A stretch of DNA of 64,000 bases, from NCBI RefSeq assembly GCF_902506415.1, contig NZ_LR733275.1, forward strand, positions 3,201,795 to 3,265,794, in the 5' to 3' direction. The translations under genes were made by a program, and so were the position numbers. The DNA is from Massilia sp. 9I (GTDB lineage Bacteria > Pseudomonadota > Gammaproteobacteria > Burkholderiales > Burkholderiaceae_D). The notes beneath the pieces are model-generated. The model did not search any database. It had not been told where the DNA came from and saw only the letters and a program-made list of their open reading frames with translations. Positions 55,231-64,000 of the stretch are shown one piece after another; positions within the stretch are counted from its first letter, which is position 1; every line of letters starts with the position of its first letter.

Positions 55231-56982
55231 ATGACGATCTTCTGCGGCGCCTACGCCTTCCCCGGACACGAGCTGCCTCAGGCGCTGCTCGACGACCTGC
55301 GCACCCACGTTTCGCGTTTCCCAGCCGACCGACCGCTCGAGTTCCATGGCAAGGGCGCTTACGTGGCCAGCGTCGACATCCAGGCCTTCGCCGGCAGCGG
55401 CAGCATCGACCACGGCGCCGGCGGCTTCGCGGTACTGGCGGGCGAACCGCTGCTGACCGGAGAGGATGCGAACGGCGGCCGGCGCGACATGGACCTGGTG
55501 CGCATTTCCGCCACCCTGCGCTCCGCCACGCCTTATGCCGCGCTGCGCCGCGCCTCGGGCACCTTCTGCGGGGTGGATTACGATGGCGAAGGCCGCACCA
55601 TGACGGTGTTCGTCGACAAGTGCGGCGTGCGCCCGGTTTACGTGTGGGCGGGGCCGCAGTTCGTGGTCTTCGCCAGCGCCCTGCGCATCCTCGAGGCGGT
55701 GGCCGCGGTTCCCAAGGAATTCGACATGCGCGGCGTAACCGAGATCGCCGCGCTCGGCTATGCGCTGGGCGACCGCACGCCCTTCCGCAATATCGCCATG
55801 CTGCGCGCCGGCGAAGCCCTGCGCCTGGCGGGCGGCAGCGTGCAGCGCGAGCTGTACTGGCGCTGGGACGGCCCGCTCGACGACATCGGCTACGAGGCGG
55901 CGACACGCCGCGCCTACGATACCTTCATCGACGCGATCGGGCGGCGCCAGCGCACCCGCGGCGTGGCGGCGGCTTTCCTGAGCGGCGGACTCGATTCGCG
56001 CGTGATCGTGGGTGGCCTGGCGGCGCTCGGCAACGATGTGCACACCGTGAACTACGCACCCGACGGCAGCCAGGACCAGGTCTTCGCCCAGCTGGTCGCC
56101 GACCAGCTGCAGCTGGCGCACAAGCAGATCGAAACCAATGCCACCAACGTCGGCCAGGGCTACCGCAAGGACGAGGTCAACGCCTGGATCCGGCAGACAT
56201 TCCCGGAGCTGCTCGCAGCCGGCAAAGCGCCGGTGCTGTGGTCGGGCGACGGCGGCAGCGTGGGCCTGGGCTACGTCTACATGACGCCGCAGATCGTGGC
56301 CGCGATGGAGCGCGGCGCGACGGGTGAGGCCATTAACCTGTTTACCCGCGGCGTGCCGCAACGGATCTTCCGCCGTTCTGCGCTCGACCAGATTGCGAAC
56401 CTCACTTTCCAGGGCGTGACCGAAGAGCTGGCCGCGATCGAGGGGCCGGACCAGGGCCGGCGCTTCCAGCTGTTCCTGATGCTGAACGACCAGCGCCGCC
56501 ACCTGGCCAAGCATTTCGAGGACATCGACCGCGAGCGCATCGAGTTCCACCTGCCCTTCTTCGATGCCGACTTCCTCGACAGTGTGCTGCGCCTGCCGAA
56601 CGATTGGCTGATGGCGCACCGCTTCTACATGGACTGGATGGAACACTTCCCGAATGCCCTGAGCTCGATCCCGTGGCAGGCCTATCCGGGCCATATCCCC
56701 TGCACCCTGCCCAGCCCGCCGGGCCTGAAGTACCAGTGGGACGTCTATTACGACAAGAAGATGTATGCGCAGATGCGCCGTACACAAGCGAAGAATGGTT
56801 ATCAGATGCTGGCTGCCCCGCGCTTTCCGGACCGCCTGATCAGTCGCGGCACCCTGCGCCTGGCAAGCCTATTGACCGCCCTGGGCGTGCGCGACTACAG
56901 TTACCTGATCAAGACCGCGAGCGTATATTGCCACTATTGGTCCAGGGGTCAGGAAGACGGGCGCAAGGCTAAAGTTTCGTGA
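55231..56982 (+). CDS. Asparagine-synthase-like protein with altered glutaminase N-terminus
   Basis: A 583-residue protein. The C-terminal part carries the PP-loop AAFLSGGLDSRVIVGGLAAL near residue 250, with NYAPDGSQDQVFAQLVADQL, as in asparagine synthase and beta-lactam synthetase. The N-terminal part has the Ntn-like fold pattern, but the protein begins MTIFCGAYAF with no Cys at position 2; the only nearby Cys is residue 5. Glutaminase activity is therefore doubtful. It might use ammonia or another amine to form an amide on the polysaccharide. Neighbours are a flippase and glycosyltransferases. Confidence 0.87.
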   Translation: MTIFCGAYAFPGHELPQALLDDLRTHVSRFPADRPLEFHGKGAYVASVDIQAFAGSGSIDHGAGGFAVLAGEPLLTGEDANGGRRDMDLVRISATLRSATPYAALRRASGTFCGVDYDGEGRTMTVFVDKCGVRPVYVWAGPQFVVFASALRILEAVAAVPKEFDMRGVTEIAALGYALGDRTPFRNIAMLRAGEALRLAGGSVQRELYWRWDGPLDDIGYEAATRRAYDTFIDAIGRRQRTRGVAAAFLSGGLDSRVIVGGLAALGNDVHTVNYAPDGSQDQVFAQLVADQLQLAHKQIETNATNVGQGYRKDEVNAWIRQTFPELLAAGKAPVLWSGDGGSVGLGYVYMTPQIVAAMERGATGEAINLFTRGVPQRIFRRSALDQIANLTFQGVTEELAAIEGPDQGRRFQLFLMLNDQRRHLAKHFEDIDRERIEFHLPFFDADFLDSVLRLPNDWLMAHRFYMDWMEHFPNALSSIPWQAYPGHIPCTLPSPPGLKYQWDVYYDKKMYAQMRRTQAKNGYQMLAAPRFPDRLISRGTLRLASLLTALGVRDYSYLIKTASVYCHYWSRGQEDGRKAKVS

Positions 56983-56987
56983 CTAGT

Positions 56988-57929
56988 TCACCGGATGCCG
57001 CGCACTACTGACATCACGTCGCGAATAGCGCTCCAACGCGGCAACGGCCGCAGCAATGGAAGCACGCTGTCGAGGGCTGCGCGGCGCTTCCCTTGGCGCA
57101 GATTGACATAGGCAAGGCTCAAACGTGCCTGACGCAGCTTCTCGCGTAGACCGCGCCGGAGGCTAGGCCGCGCATGCGCCAGTTGCGCCACCAGTTCCTC
57201 GATTATCTCGACGTTGGCCAGCTGGGAAGCTCCCACGTCCTTGCGCATGGCGCTGGACGGATAGATGTAATAGTTGGCCAGCGACTCCGTCACTACGCCT
57301 GCGCGCCGGCTGGCCGCGCAGAGGCGCACGATCAGGTGCAGGTCTTCGCCAATTTTTTTTCCAACCGGGAACCCTCCCAAGCTCAGAAAGGTGCCACGCG
57401 GCATTGATAGTGTGCGGATTTCGACGAAACCATCACCAACCAAGTGTCCCAAATCGTCCTCGCCAAGCTCAATTTCACTCTTGCCAGGGTGACGCCGCAG
57501 TAGCGCTCGTCCAAACCTGGTCGAGTCGATCGAATGGTGCAGAAAGCGACCTTCAGGATCGCGAAACTCCTGATCGCTGAGGAGAAAGTCCAGATCCGGA
57601 TCGCGTTGAATCCAGTCGGCGTGCCGGGCCAAGCGTTCTGGGTTGAAGGTATCATCGGCGTCCAAGAATACCAGCCAGTCGCCGCTGGCCGCGTGCACAC
57701 CCGCATTGCGGGCTGCGGACACGCCTGCATTCTGCTGGTATATATACGTGACGCGGTCGCCGTAGGCCCGCACAATGGCTTGCGAATCGTCGACTGAGCC
57801 GTCGTCCACGACGATGATTTCGTGCGCCGCATAAGTCTGGGCGAGTGCGGAATCGAGCGCACGCGCCAGCGTGCCGCCATTGTTGTAATTCGGGATGATG
57901 ACCGAAAACTTGGGAGCAGACGTTTGCAT
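56988..57929 (-). CDS. Glycosyltransferase family 2 protein, copy 1
   Basis: A 313-residue GT-A fold enzyme: FSVIIPNYNNGGTLARALDS, EIIVVDDGSVDDSQAIV, NAGVSAARNAGVHAASGDWL, and the metal-binding VFLDADDTF. It ends VLSVV-like (SAIRDVMSVVRGIR), the same end as its neighbour at 58066, so the two are paralogues. Transcribed opposite to the preceding operon. Base composition is noticeably richer in A/T than surrounding genes (for example the T-run at 57353-57360). Confidence 0.9.
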   Translation of the reverse strand: MQTSAPKFSVIIPNYNNGGTLARALDSALAQTYAAHEIIVVDDGSVDDSQAIVRAYGDRVTYIYQQNAGVSAARNAGVHAASGDWLVFLDADDTFNPERLARHADWIQRDPDLDFLLSDQEFRDPEGRFLHHSIDSTRFGRALLRRHPGKSEIELGEDDLGHLVGDGFVEIRTLSMPRGTFLSLGGFPVGKKIGEDLHLIVRLCAASRRAGVVTESLANYYIYPSSAMRKDVGASQLANVEIIEELVAQLAHARPSLRRGLREKLRQARLSLAYVNLRQGKRRAALDSVLPLLRPLPRWSAIRDVMSVVRGIR

Positions 57930-58065
57930 GGAGGAATAGTCTTAGCAGCACGACGATATCGGAACAACATCTTACATGATTAAATGAAGAAATTGTTCTA
58001 ATGAAAGTCTTTACTGCTGCTCCCGCAGACACCTGTGGCACTGAGCCGACAGCGGTATGATCCGA

Positions 58066-59040
58066 TCAGCGGATACCGCGCACCACCGACAGGACGTCAC
58101 GTATCGCCGTCAAGCTCGGTACTGGCCGCAGCATTGGAAGTACGCTACCGATGGCAGCGCGACGCAAACGCTGACGCAAATACATGTACGCCAAACTGAG
58201 GCGCGCCTGCCGGATTTTTTCGCGCAGACCACTACGGAGTCCCGGTTGCGACGCGTTCATCTGCCCAGCCAGCTCTTCGAGCGTGGCGACAAAGGCGCGT
58301 TGCGATCCCAAGGCATCCTTGCGAATCGCACTAGATGGATAAATATAATAGTGCGCCAGCGTGCGCATGACGACTCCAGCCCGACGGCTGGCAGCGCACA
58401 AGCGCACGATCAGTTGCAAATCCTCTCCGATCCTCGTCCCGACCGGAAAGCCGCCAAGACGGTGGAAAGTGGCACGTGACAGGGATAAGGTGCGGATTTC
58501 GGCAAAGCCGTCTGCAATCAGCGGGCCGAAGTCGTCCTCTTCGAGTACGATCTCATGTGCGTTCGGATGGCGTTTCTGCAGTGCGCGCCCGAATGCGCTC
58601 GACGTAATTGCAGCATGCGTGAAACTGCCATCAGGCTTGAGAAAATCCTGGTCGCCCAACAGAAAATCGAGGTCCGGATCACGTTCAATCCACTCGGCGT
58701 GCAGGGCCAAGCGATCTGGCGCGAAGGTGTCGTCGGCATCCAGGAAAGCGAGCCAACTGCCGGTCGCCATGCGCGCGCCGACGTTGCGCGCTACGGATAC
58801 CCCTGCATTCGGTTGGTAATGGTAGATGACACGGTCGCCATAGGCGGCTACCACCTCGCGTGTGCCATCCATCGAACCGTCGTCCACCACGAAGATTTCG
58901 TGCGCAGGATAAGTCTGTGCCAGCACAGAGTCGAGCGAACGCGCCAAGGTGAGTGCGTTGTTGTAAGTCGGAATAATAACGCTGAACGTCGCTTGTGAAA
59001 CAAGCGGTGCGCGCGGTCTGATCGTCGGCGGGGTCGTCAT
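58066..59040 (-). CDS. Glycosyltransferase family 2 protein, copy 2
   Basis: A 324-residue paralogue of the previous protein: FSVIIPTYNNALTLARSLDS, EIFVVDDGSMDGTREVVAAY, NAGVSVARNVGARMATGSWL, AFLDADDTFAPDRLALHAEW, ending TAIRDVLSVVRGIR. Both are probably α/β-glycosyl transferases for side sugars. The 136-bp gap to copy 1 is AT-rich and may hold a promoter for copy 1. Confidence 0.9.
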   Translation of the reverse strand: MTTPPTIRPRAPLVSQATFSVIIPTYNNALTLARSLDSVLAQTYPAHEIFVVDDGSMDGTREVVAAYGDRVIYHYQPNAGVSVARNVGARMATGSWLAFLDADDTFAPDRLALHAEWIERDPDLDFLLGDQDFLKPDGSFTHAAITSSAFGRALQKRHPNAHEIVLEEDDFGPLIADGFAEIRTLSLSRATFHRLGGFPVGTRIGEDLQLIVRLCAASRRAGVVMRTLAHYYIYPSSAIRKDALGSQRAFVATLEELAGQMNASQPGLRSGLREKIRQARLSLAYMYLRQRLRRAAIGSVLPMLRPVPSLTAIRDVLSVVRGIR

Positions 59041-59087
59041 AGTAGCCCCATGTTATCTCAAGCGTAAAAGCGACCGCGCTCATTACG

Positions 59088-60349
59088 TCACACCAGGACT
59101 TCTGAGGCTCCTGGATGGCTCAGGAAGCCACCTGGGCTGGCGCTCAGGCCATAAGCGCCGGACTGGAACACCACCACCAAGTCGCCCACCTCGGCGGCCG
59201 GCAGGTCCATGCGCTCGGCCAGCAGGTCGAGCGGCGTGCACAGGGGGCCGACCACGGACACCGCCTCGCGCTGCGTTGCCTCCATGCGGTTGCCGATCGC
59301 AACCGGATAATTCTTGCGGATCACCTGGCCGAAGTTGCCCGACGCCGCCAAGTGGTGGTGCAGGCCGCCGTCGGTCACCAGGAAGACCTGGCCGCGCGAG
59401 ACCTTGCGGTCGATGACGCGCGCCACGTAGATGCCGGCTTCGCCCACCAGGTAGCGTCCCAGTTCGATCGAGAACGCGGCCTGCGGCAGGGCCGCCTGCA
59501 TGCGCGGCAGCGCCGCGGATAATGCGTCGCCGATCGGCGCCAGCTCGAGGCGCGCCTCGCCCGGGAAGTAGGGAATGCCGAAGCCGCCGCCGATGTTCAG
59601 CATGCGCACTGGTGAGGGGCTGGCCTCGGCCAGGCGCAGCGCCAGCTCGAAGGTCTGGGCCTGGGCCTCGACGATGGCGGCTGCCTTCAGGCTCTGCGAG
59701 CCGCTAAAGATGTGGAAGCCCAGCACCTCCAGGCCCAGCGTGCCGGCCAGGGCCAGCAGGCGCGGCGCGTCTTCGGCGTCGATGCCGAACTGCTTGGCGC
59801 CGCCGCCCATGCGCATGCCCGAGCCCTTCAGCTCGAAATCGGGATTGATGCGCAGGACCAGGCGCGGCGCGATGCCGAGCCGCTCGCCCAGTTGGGCCAG
59901 CAGGCGGATCTCGCGCTCGGATTCGGCATGCACGCAGGCGCCGGCGGCCACCGCCTGGGCCAGCTCGGCTTCCGACTTGCCGGGACCGGCGAAGCTGATG
60001 CGCTCGGGCGCCATGCCGGTGTCGAGGGCGACCTTCAGTTCGCCGCCGGAGGCGACGTCGAGCCCGTCCACCAGGCCGGCCAGGTGCTGCACCAGCGCCG
60101 GCATTGGGTTGGCCTTGATCGAATAGTGCAGCTCGAGCTGGGCCGGCAGCGCGGCGCGCAGTTCGCGCACCCGCTGCGTGACCAGGCCGCGGTCGTAGGC
60201 ATAGAAGGGCGTGCTGCCGACGCGTTGCGCCAGCCGGGTCAGGGGAATGCCGCCGACCTGCAGGCAGTTGTCGACGATCGGGAACAGGGTCTGGGCCGCA
60301 TGCACGGGTTTGGCGGCGGGGCTGGGGCTGGTCATATTCAGGGGAGCTT

Positions 60350-60353
<4 letters not shown>
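59088..60353 (-). CDS. PLP-dependent decarboxylase, exosortase A system-associated
   Basis: A 421-residue alanine-racemase-fold decarboxylase related to diaminopimelate/ornithine decarboxylases. The PLP lysine is in ELHYSIKANPMPALVQHL near residue 80; then DVASGGELKVAL, GFHIFSGSQSL, MLNIGGGFGIPYF and the C-terminal VGPLCTPLDLLAERMDLP with the catalytic Cys. In exosortase loci this enzyme always neighbours the acyl-CoA ligase, as here, where the starts and stops overlap (ATGA). Substrate not established. Confidence 0.93.
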
Positions 60354-61918
<1,565 letters not shown>

Positions 61919-62053
61919 AGTGGTAGCAATCTGGATAAGCGGACGCGTAGCTGGCGCAGGGCGCAATCTTATCAGTTTGCAGGTCCGCCTTGCTGCTCCC
62001 GGCGGCGAAGCCATGCGTGGTGACATTCGCGCCAGTCCGTTTATACTCGCTGG

Positions 62054-63244
62054 ATGCTGCCGGCTTCTTCCCCCCTTCGCCCCCTGGTCCCGATTGCCCC
62101 GGTGCTGTCGGCCGCCTCGTTCCGGCGCGCAGCCGCCCAGCCGGTGCGCTCGGTGCTGGACGCCGGCGCGGTCCGCCTGGTGACGAGCGGGCGCGTGGCC
62201 ATTGCGCTGGCCCTGCGCGAGCTCGGCGTCGGCCCGGGCGACAAGGTGCTGGTGCCGGCCTGGCACAGCCCGTCGATGGTCCCGCCGGTGCTGTGGCGCG
62301 GCGCGACGCCGGTGTTCTACCGGGTCGGACCGGACGGCGGGGCCGACCTGGCCGACATCGCGGCCAAGCTCGAGGGCGCGCGGGTCTTGATGGCGACGCA
62401 CTACTTCGGCTTCCACCAGGACCTGGACGCGCTGCGCGCCCTGTGCGACGCCCATGGACTCAAGCTGCTGGAAGACTGCGCCCACGCCTTCATCGGCGAA
62501 TACCGCGGCCGCCCGCTCGGCTCCTACGGCGACTACGCCATCGCCAGCAGCATGAAATTCTTCCCGGTCTATGAGGGTGGTGTGCTGGTCTCGGCGCGCG
62601 CCCCCTTGGATGGCGTGGCGCTGCAGTCGGCCGGTCCCGGCTTCGAAACCAAGGCGTTTCTCAATTCGCTGGAGCGCGGCTTCGCCTATGGCCGCCTGCC
62701 GGCCGTACGCGCCGCCCTGTGGCTGCCGCTCAAGCTCAAGGACCTGGCCTGGGGCCTGCTCAAGGCGCGCCGCCCGGCCGGCACGGCGGCGCCGGCGCTG
62801 GCCCCCGACTCCTCCGACAGCAGCTTCGATTTCGATCCGCACTGGATCGACAAGCGTTCCTCGCTGTTCGCGCGCAGCGTGCTGCGCCTGGCCTCCCCGG
62901 GGCGCATCGCCGCGCTGCGGCGCGCCCACTACCTGCGCCTGGACGAGGCCTTGCGCGGCTTGCCCGGCCTGCGCCCCCTGTTTGCCGCCCTGCCCGACGG
63001 CGTCTGCCCCTGGGTCTACCCGCTGGTGGCCGCGGAACCCGACGCCCTGGCGGCGCGCCTGGCCGCGGCCGGGGTGCCGGTGACCCGCTTCGGCCGGCCC
63101 CTGTGGCAGGGCGTGGATGCCGCCACCTGCTCCAACGCGGCGCAGCTGTCGTACAGCGTGCTGGCCCTGCCCTGCCACCAGGAGCTGCACGCGCAGGAAT
63201 TGGACTGGCTGATCGCCACCGTGCGCAAGGTGGCGAGCGCATGA
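62054..63244 (+). CDS. DegT/DnrJ/EryC1-type PLP-dependent protein
   Basis: A 396-residue protein of the sugar-aminotransferase superfamily: LVTSGRVAIALALRELGVGP, KVLVPAWHSPSMVPPVLW, KLLEDCAHAFIGEYRGRPLG, and the lysine motif SMKFFPVYEGGVLV, where the PLP Lys is kept. The usual sugar-binding blocks are divergent, so amino-sugar formation is likely but not certain. It is divergent from the acyl-CoA ligase, with 135 bp between. Its stop overlaps the next start (ATGA). Confidence 0.83.
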   Translation: MLPASSPLRPLVPIAPVLSAASFRRAAAQPVRSVLDAGAVRLVTSGRVAIALALRELGVGPGDKVLVPAWHSPSMVPPVLWRGATPVFYRVGPDGGADLADIAAKLEGARVLMATHYFGFHQDLDALRALCDAHGLKLLEDCAHAFIGEYRGRPLGSYGDYAIASSMKFFPVYEGGVLVSARAPLDGVALQSAGPGFETKAFLNSLERGFAYGRLPAVRAALWLPLKLKDLAWGLLKARRPAGTAAPALAPDSSDSSFDFDPHWIDKRSSLFARSVLRLASPGRIAALRRAHYLRLDEALRGLPGLRPLFAALPDGVCPWVYPLVAAEPDALAARLAAAGVPVTRFGRPLWQGVDAATCSNAAQLSYSVLALPCHQELHAQELDWLIATVRKVASA

Positions 63245-64000
63245 GCTGGCATACCATTCCCGCCGCCCGCTTGTCCGAGCATGCGCCGGCCTGGCGCGCA
63301 CTGCACGCCGCCTGCGGCGCGCCGGTGCCCCTGTCGTATGAATTCGTGGCGCCGCTGGTCGAACAGATGGGCAGTGGCGCCGAACTGCTGGCCTGGTGCG
63401 AAAAGGACGGCCAGGTGGTGGCGATGGCGCTGGTGGCGCCCTCGGGACGCGCCTCCTGGAGCACCTTCCAGCCGCCCCAGGCCCCGCTCGGACTGTGGCT
63501 GCAGGCAAGCGGGGAACCGCTGGAAGCACTGCTGGCCGGCCTGCTGCGCGCCCTGCCCGGCTTCCCGCTGGTGTTCGCCCTGACCCAGATGGACCCGGCG
63601 CTGGCGCCGCGTCCGGACGACAGCGCCGCCCTCGGCACCCTCGACTACATCGACACCGCGCGGGTCACGTTGACCGGCGACTTCGACACCTACTGGCAGG
63701 GACGCGGCAAGAACCTGCGCGCCAACCTCAAGAAGCAGCGCGCCCGCCTCGCCCGCGATGGCATCGTACCGCGCCTGGAGGTGGGCCGCGACCCGCAGGA
63801 CATGGCGCGCGCGGTCGAGGACTACGGCCGGCTCGAACAGGGCGGCTGGAAGGCCGGCCAGGGCACGGCGGTGCAGGCCGCGAATGCCCAGGGCCGCTAC
63901 TACCGCGCCATGCTGGAGCGCCTGGCTGCGCGCAGCGCCGCCAGCGTCTGCCGTTATTACCTGGGCGAGCGCCTGGTCGCGATGGACTTGTGCGTCGAAG
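63241..64000 (+). CDS. GNAT/FemAB-like acetyltransferase (truncated by window edge)
   Basis: The first 253 codons are present and run off the window. The protein starts MSWHTIPAARLSEHAPAWRA, and the part near residues 135-215 (YWQGRGKNLRANLKKQRARL, LEQGGWKAGQGTAVQA, LAARSAASVCRYYLGERLVA) matches the BioF2-like acetyltransferase domain. Translation is coupled to the DegT-like gene. In surface-sugar loci such proteins often N-acylate the amino sugar made by the partner aminotransferase; that is inference. Confidence 0.82.
   Translation, partial: MSWHTIPAARLSEHAPAWRALHAACGAPVPLSYEFVAPLVEQMGSGAELLAWCEKDGQVVAMALVAPSGRASWSTFQPPQAPLGLWLQASGEPLEALLAGLLRALPGFPLVFALTQMDPALAPRPDDSAALGTLDYIDTARVTLTGDFDTYWQGRGKNLRANLKKQRARLARDGIVPRLEVGRDPQDMARAVEDYGRLEQGGWKAGQGTAVQAANAQGRYYRAMLERLAARSAASVCRYYLGERLVAMDLCVE

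Overview
The window is high-GC DNA with the gene content of a Massilia/Duganella-like member of the Oxalobacteraceae (Betaproteobacteria). The pointers are a Tad/Flp pilus locus, a fused indolepyruvate:ferredoxin oxidoreductase, a fused isobutyryl-CoA mutase, and a near-complete exosortase A (XrtA)/PEP-CTERM exopolysaccharide locus. The assignment rests on reading the proteins; no search was run. No rRNA, tRNA, CRISPR array, transposase or phage gene was seen.

Layout. (1) 1-4858, minus strand: the 5' part of a Tad/Flp pilus operon (flp pilin, strong terminator, prepilin peptidase, AAA ATPase, cpaB, cpaC, start of a lipoprotein). (2) 5249-9985: housekeeping and signalling genes: a GGDEF diguanylate cyclase, a DsbA-like isomerase, a short-chain dehydrogenase, an HD-GYP protein and a LysR regulator. 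(3) 10136-18710: the two large acyl-CoA/2-oxoacid enzymes. The mutase gene icmF is broken by an apparently perfect 1168-bp tandem duplication whose length is not a multiple of three; removing one copy restores one 1095-aa frame. (4) 18995-25755: PEP-CTERM accessory genes: prsT, two tandem N-acyl-amino-acid-synthase-like acyltransferases, a convergent ThiF/E1-like enzyme, and a PEP-CTERM protein behind a consensus sigma-54 promoter. (5) 25843-29511, minus strand: a GAF protein and a tight four-gene operon (GFWKNH-motif protein, PqqD-like chaperone, HprK-like kinase, nucleotidyltransferase). It resembles a peptide- or protein-modification system and is my best candidate for poorly described biology. 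(6) 29695-64000: the XrtA exopolysaccharide locus.

The XrtA locus encodes an outer-membrane export lipoprotein, a chain-length regulator, a tyrosine autokinase, a beta-barrel protein, an ATPase, a deacetylase, a FemAB-like protein, several glycosyltransferases, exosortase A fused to an EpsI domain, an amidotransferase, an O-antigen-ligase-like protein, two flippases, a second deacetylase, a second asparagine-synthase-like protein, two family-2 glycosyltransferases, a PLP decarboxylase and an acyl-CoA ligase. At the right edge are a DegT-like PLP enzyme and a truncated acyltransferase. The expected picture is that this locus builds and exports a polysaccharide while XrtA processes PEP-CTERM proteins such as the one at 24874. 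PrsT and the acyltransferases act in the same envelope programme, and the sigma-54 promoter fits the known PrsK/PrsR-type control of PEP-CTERM genes.
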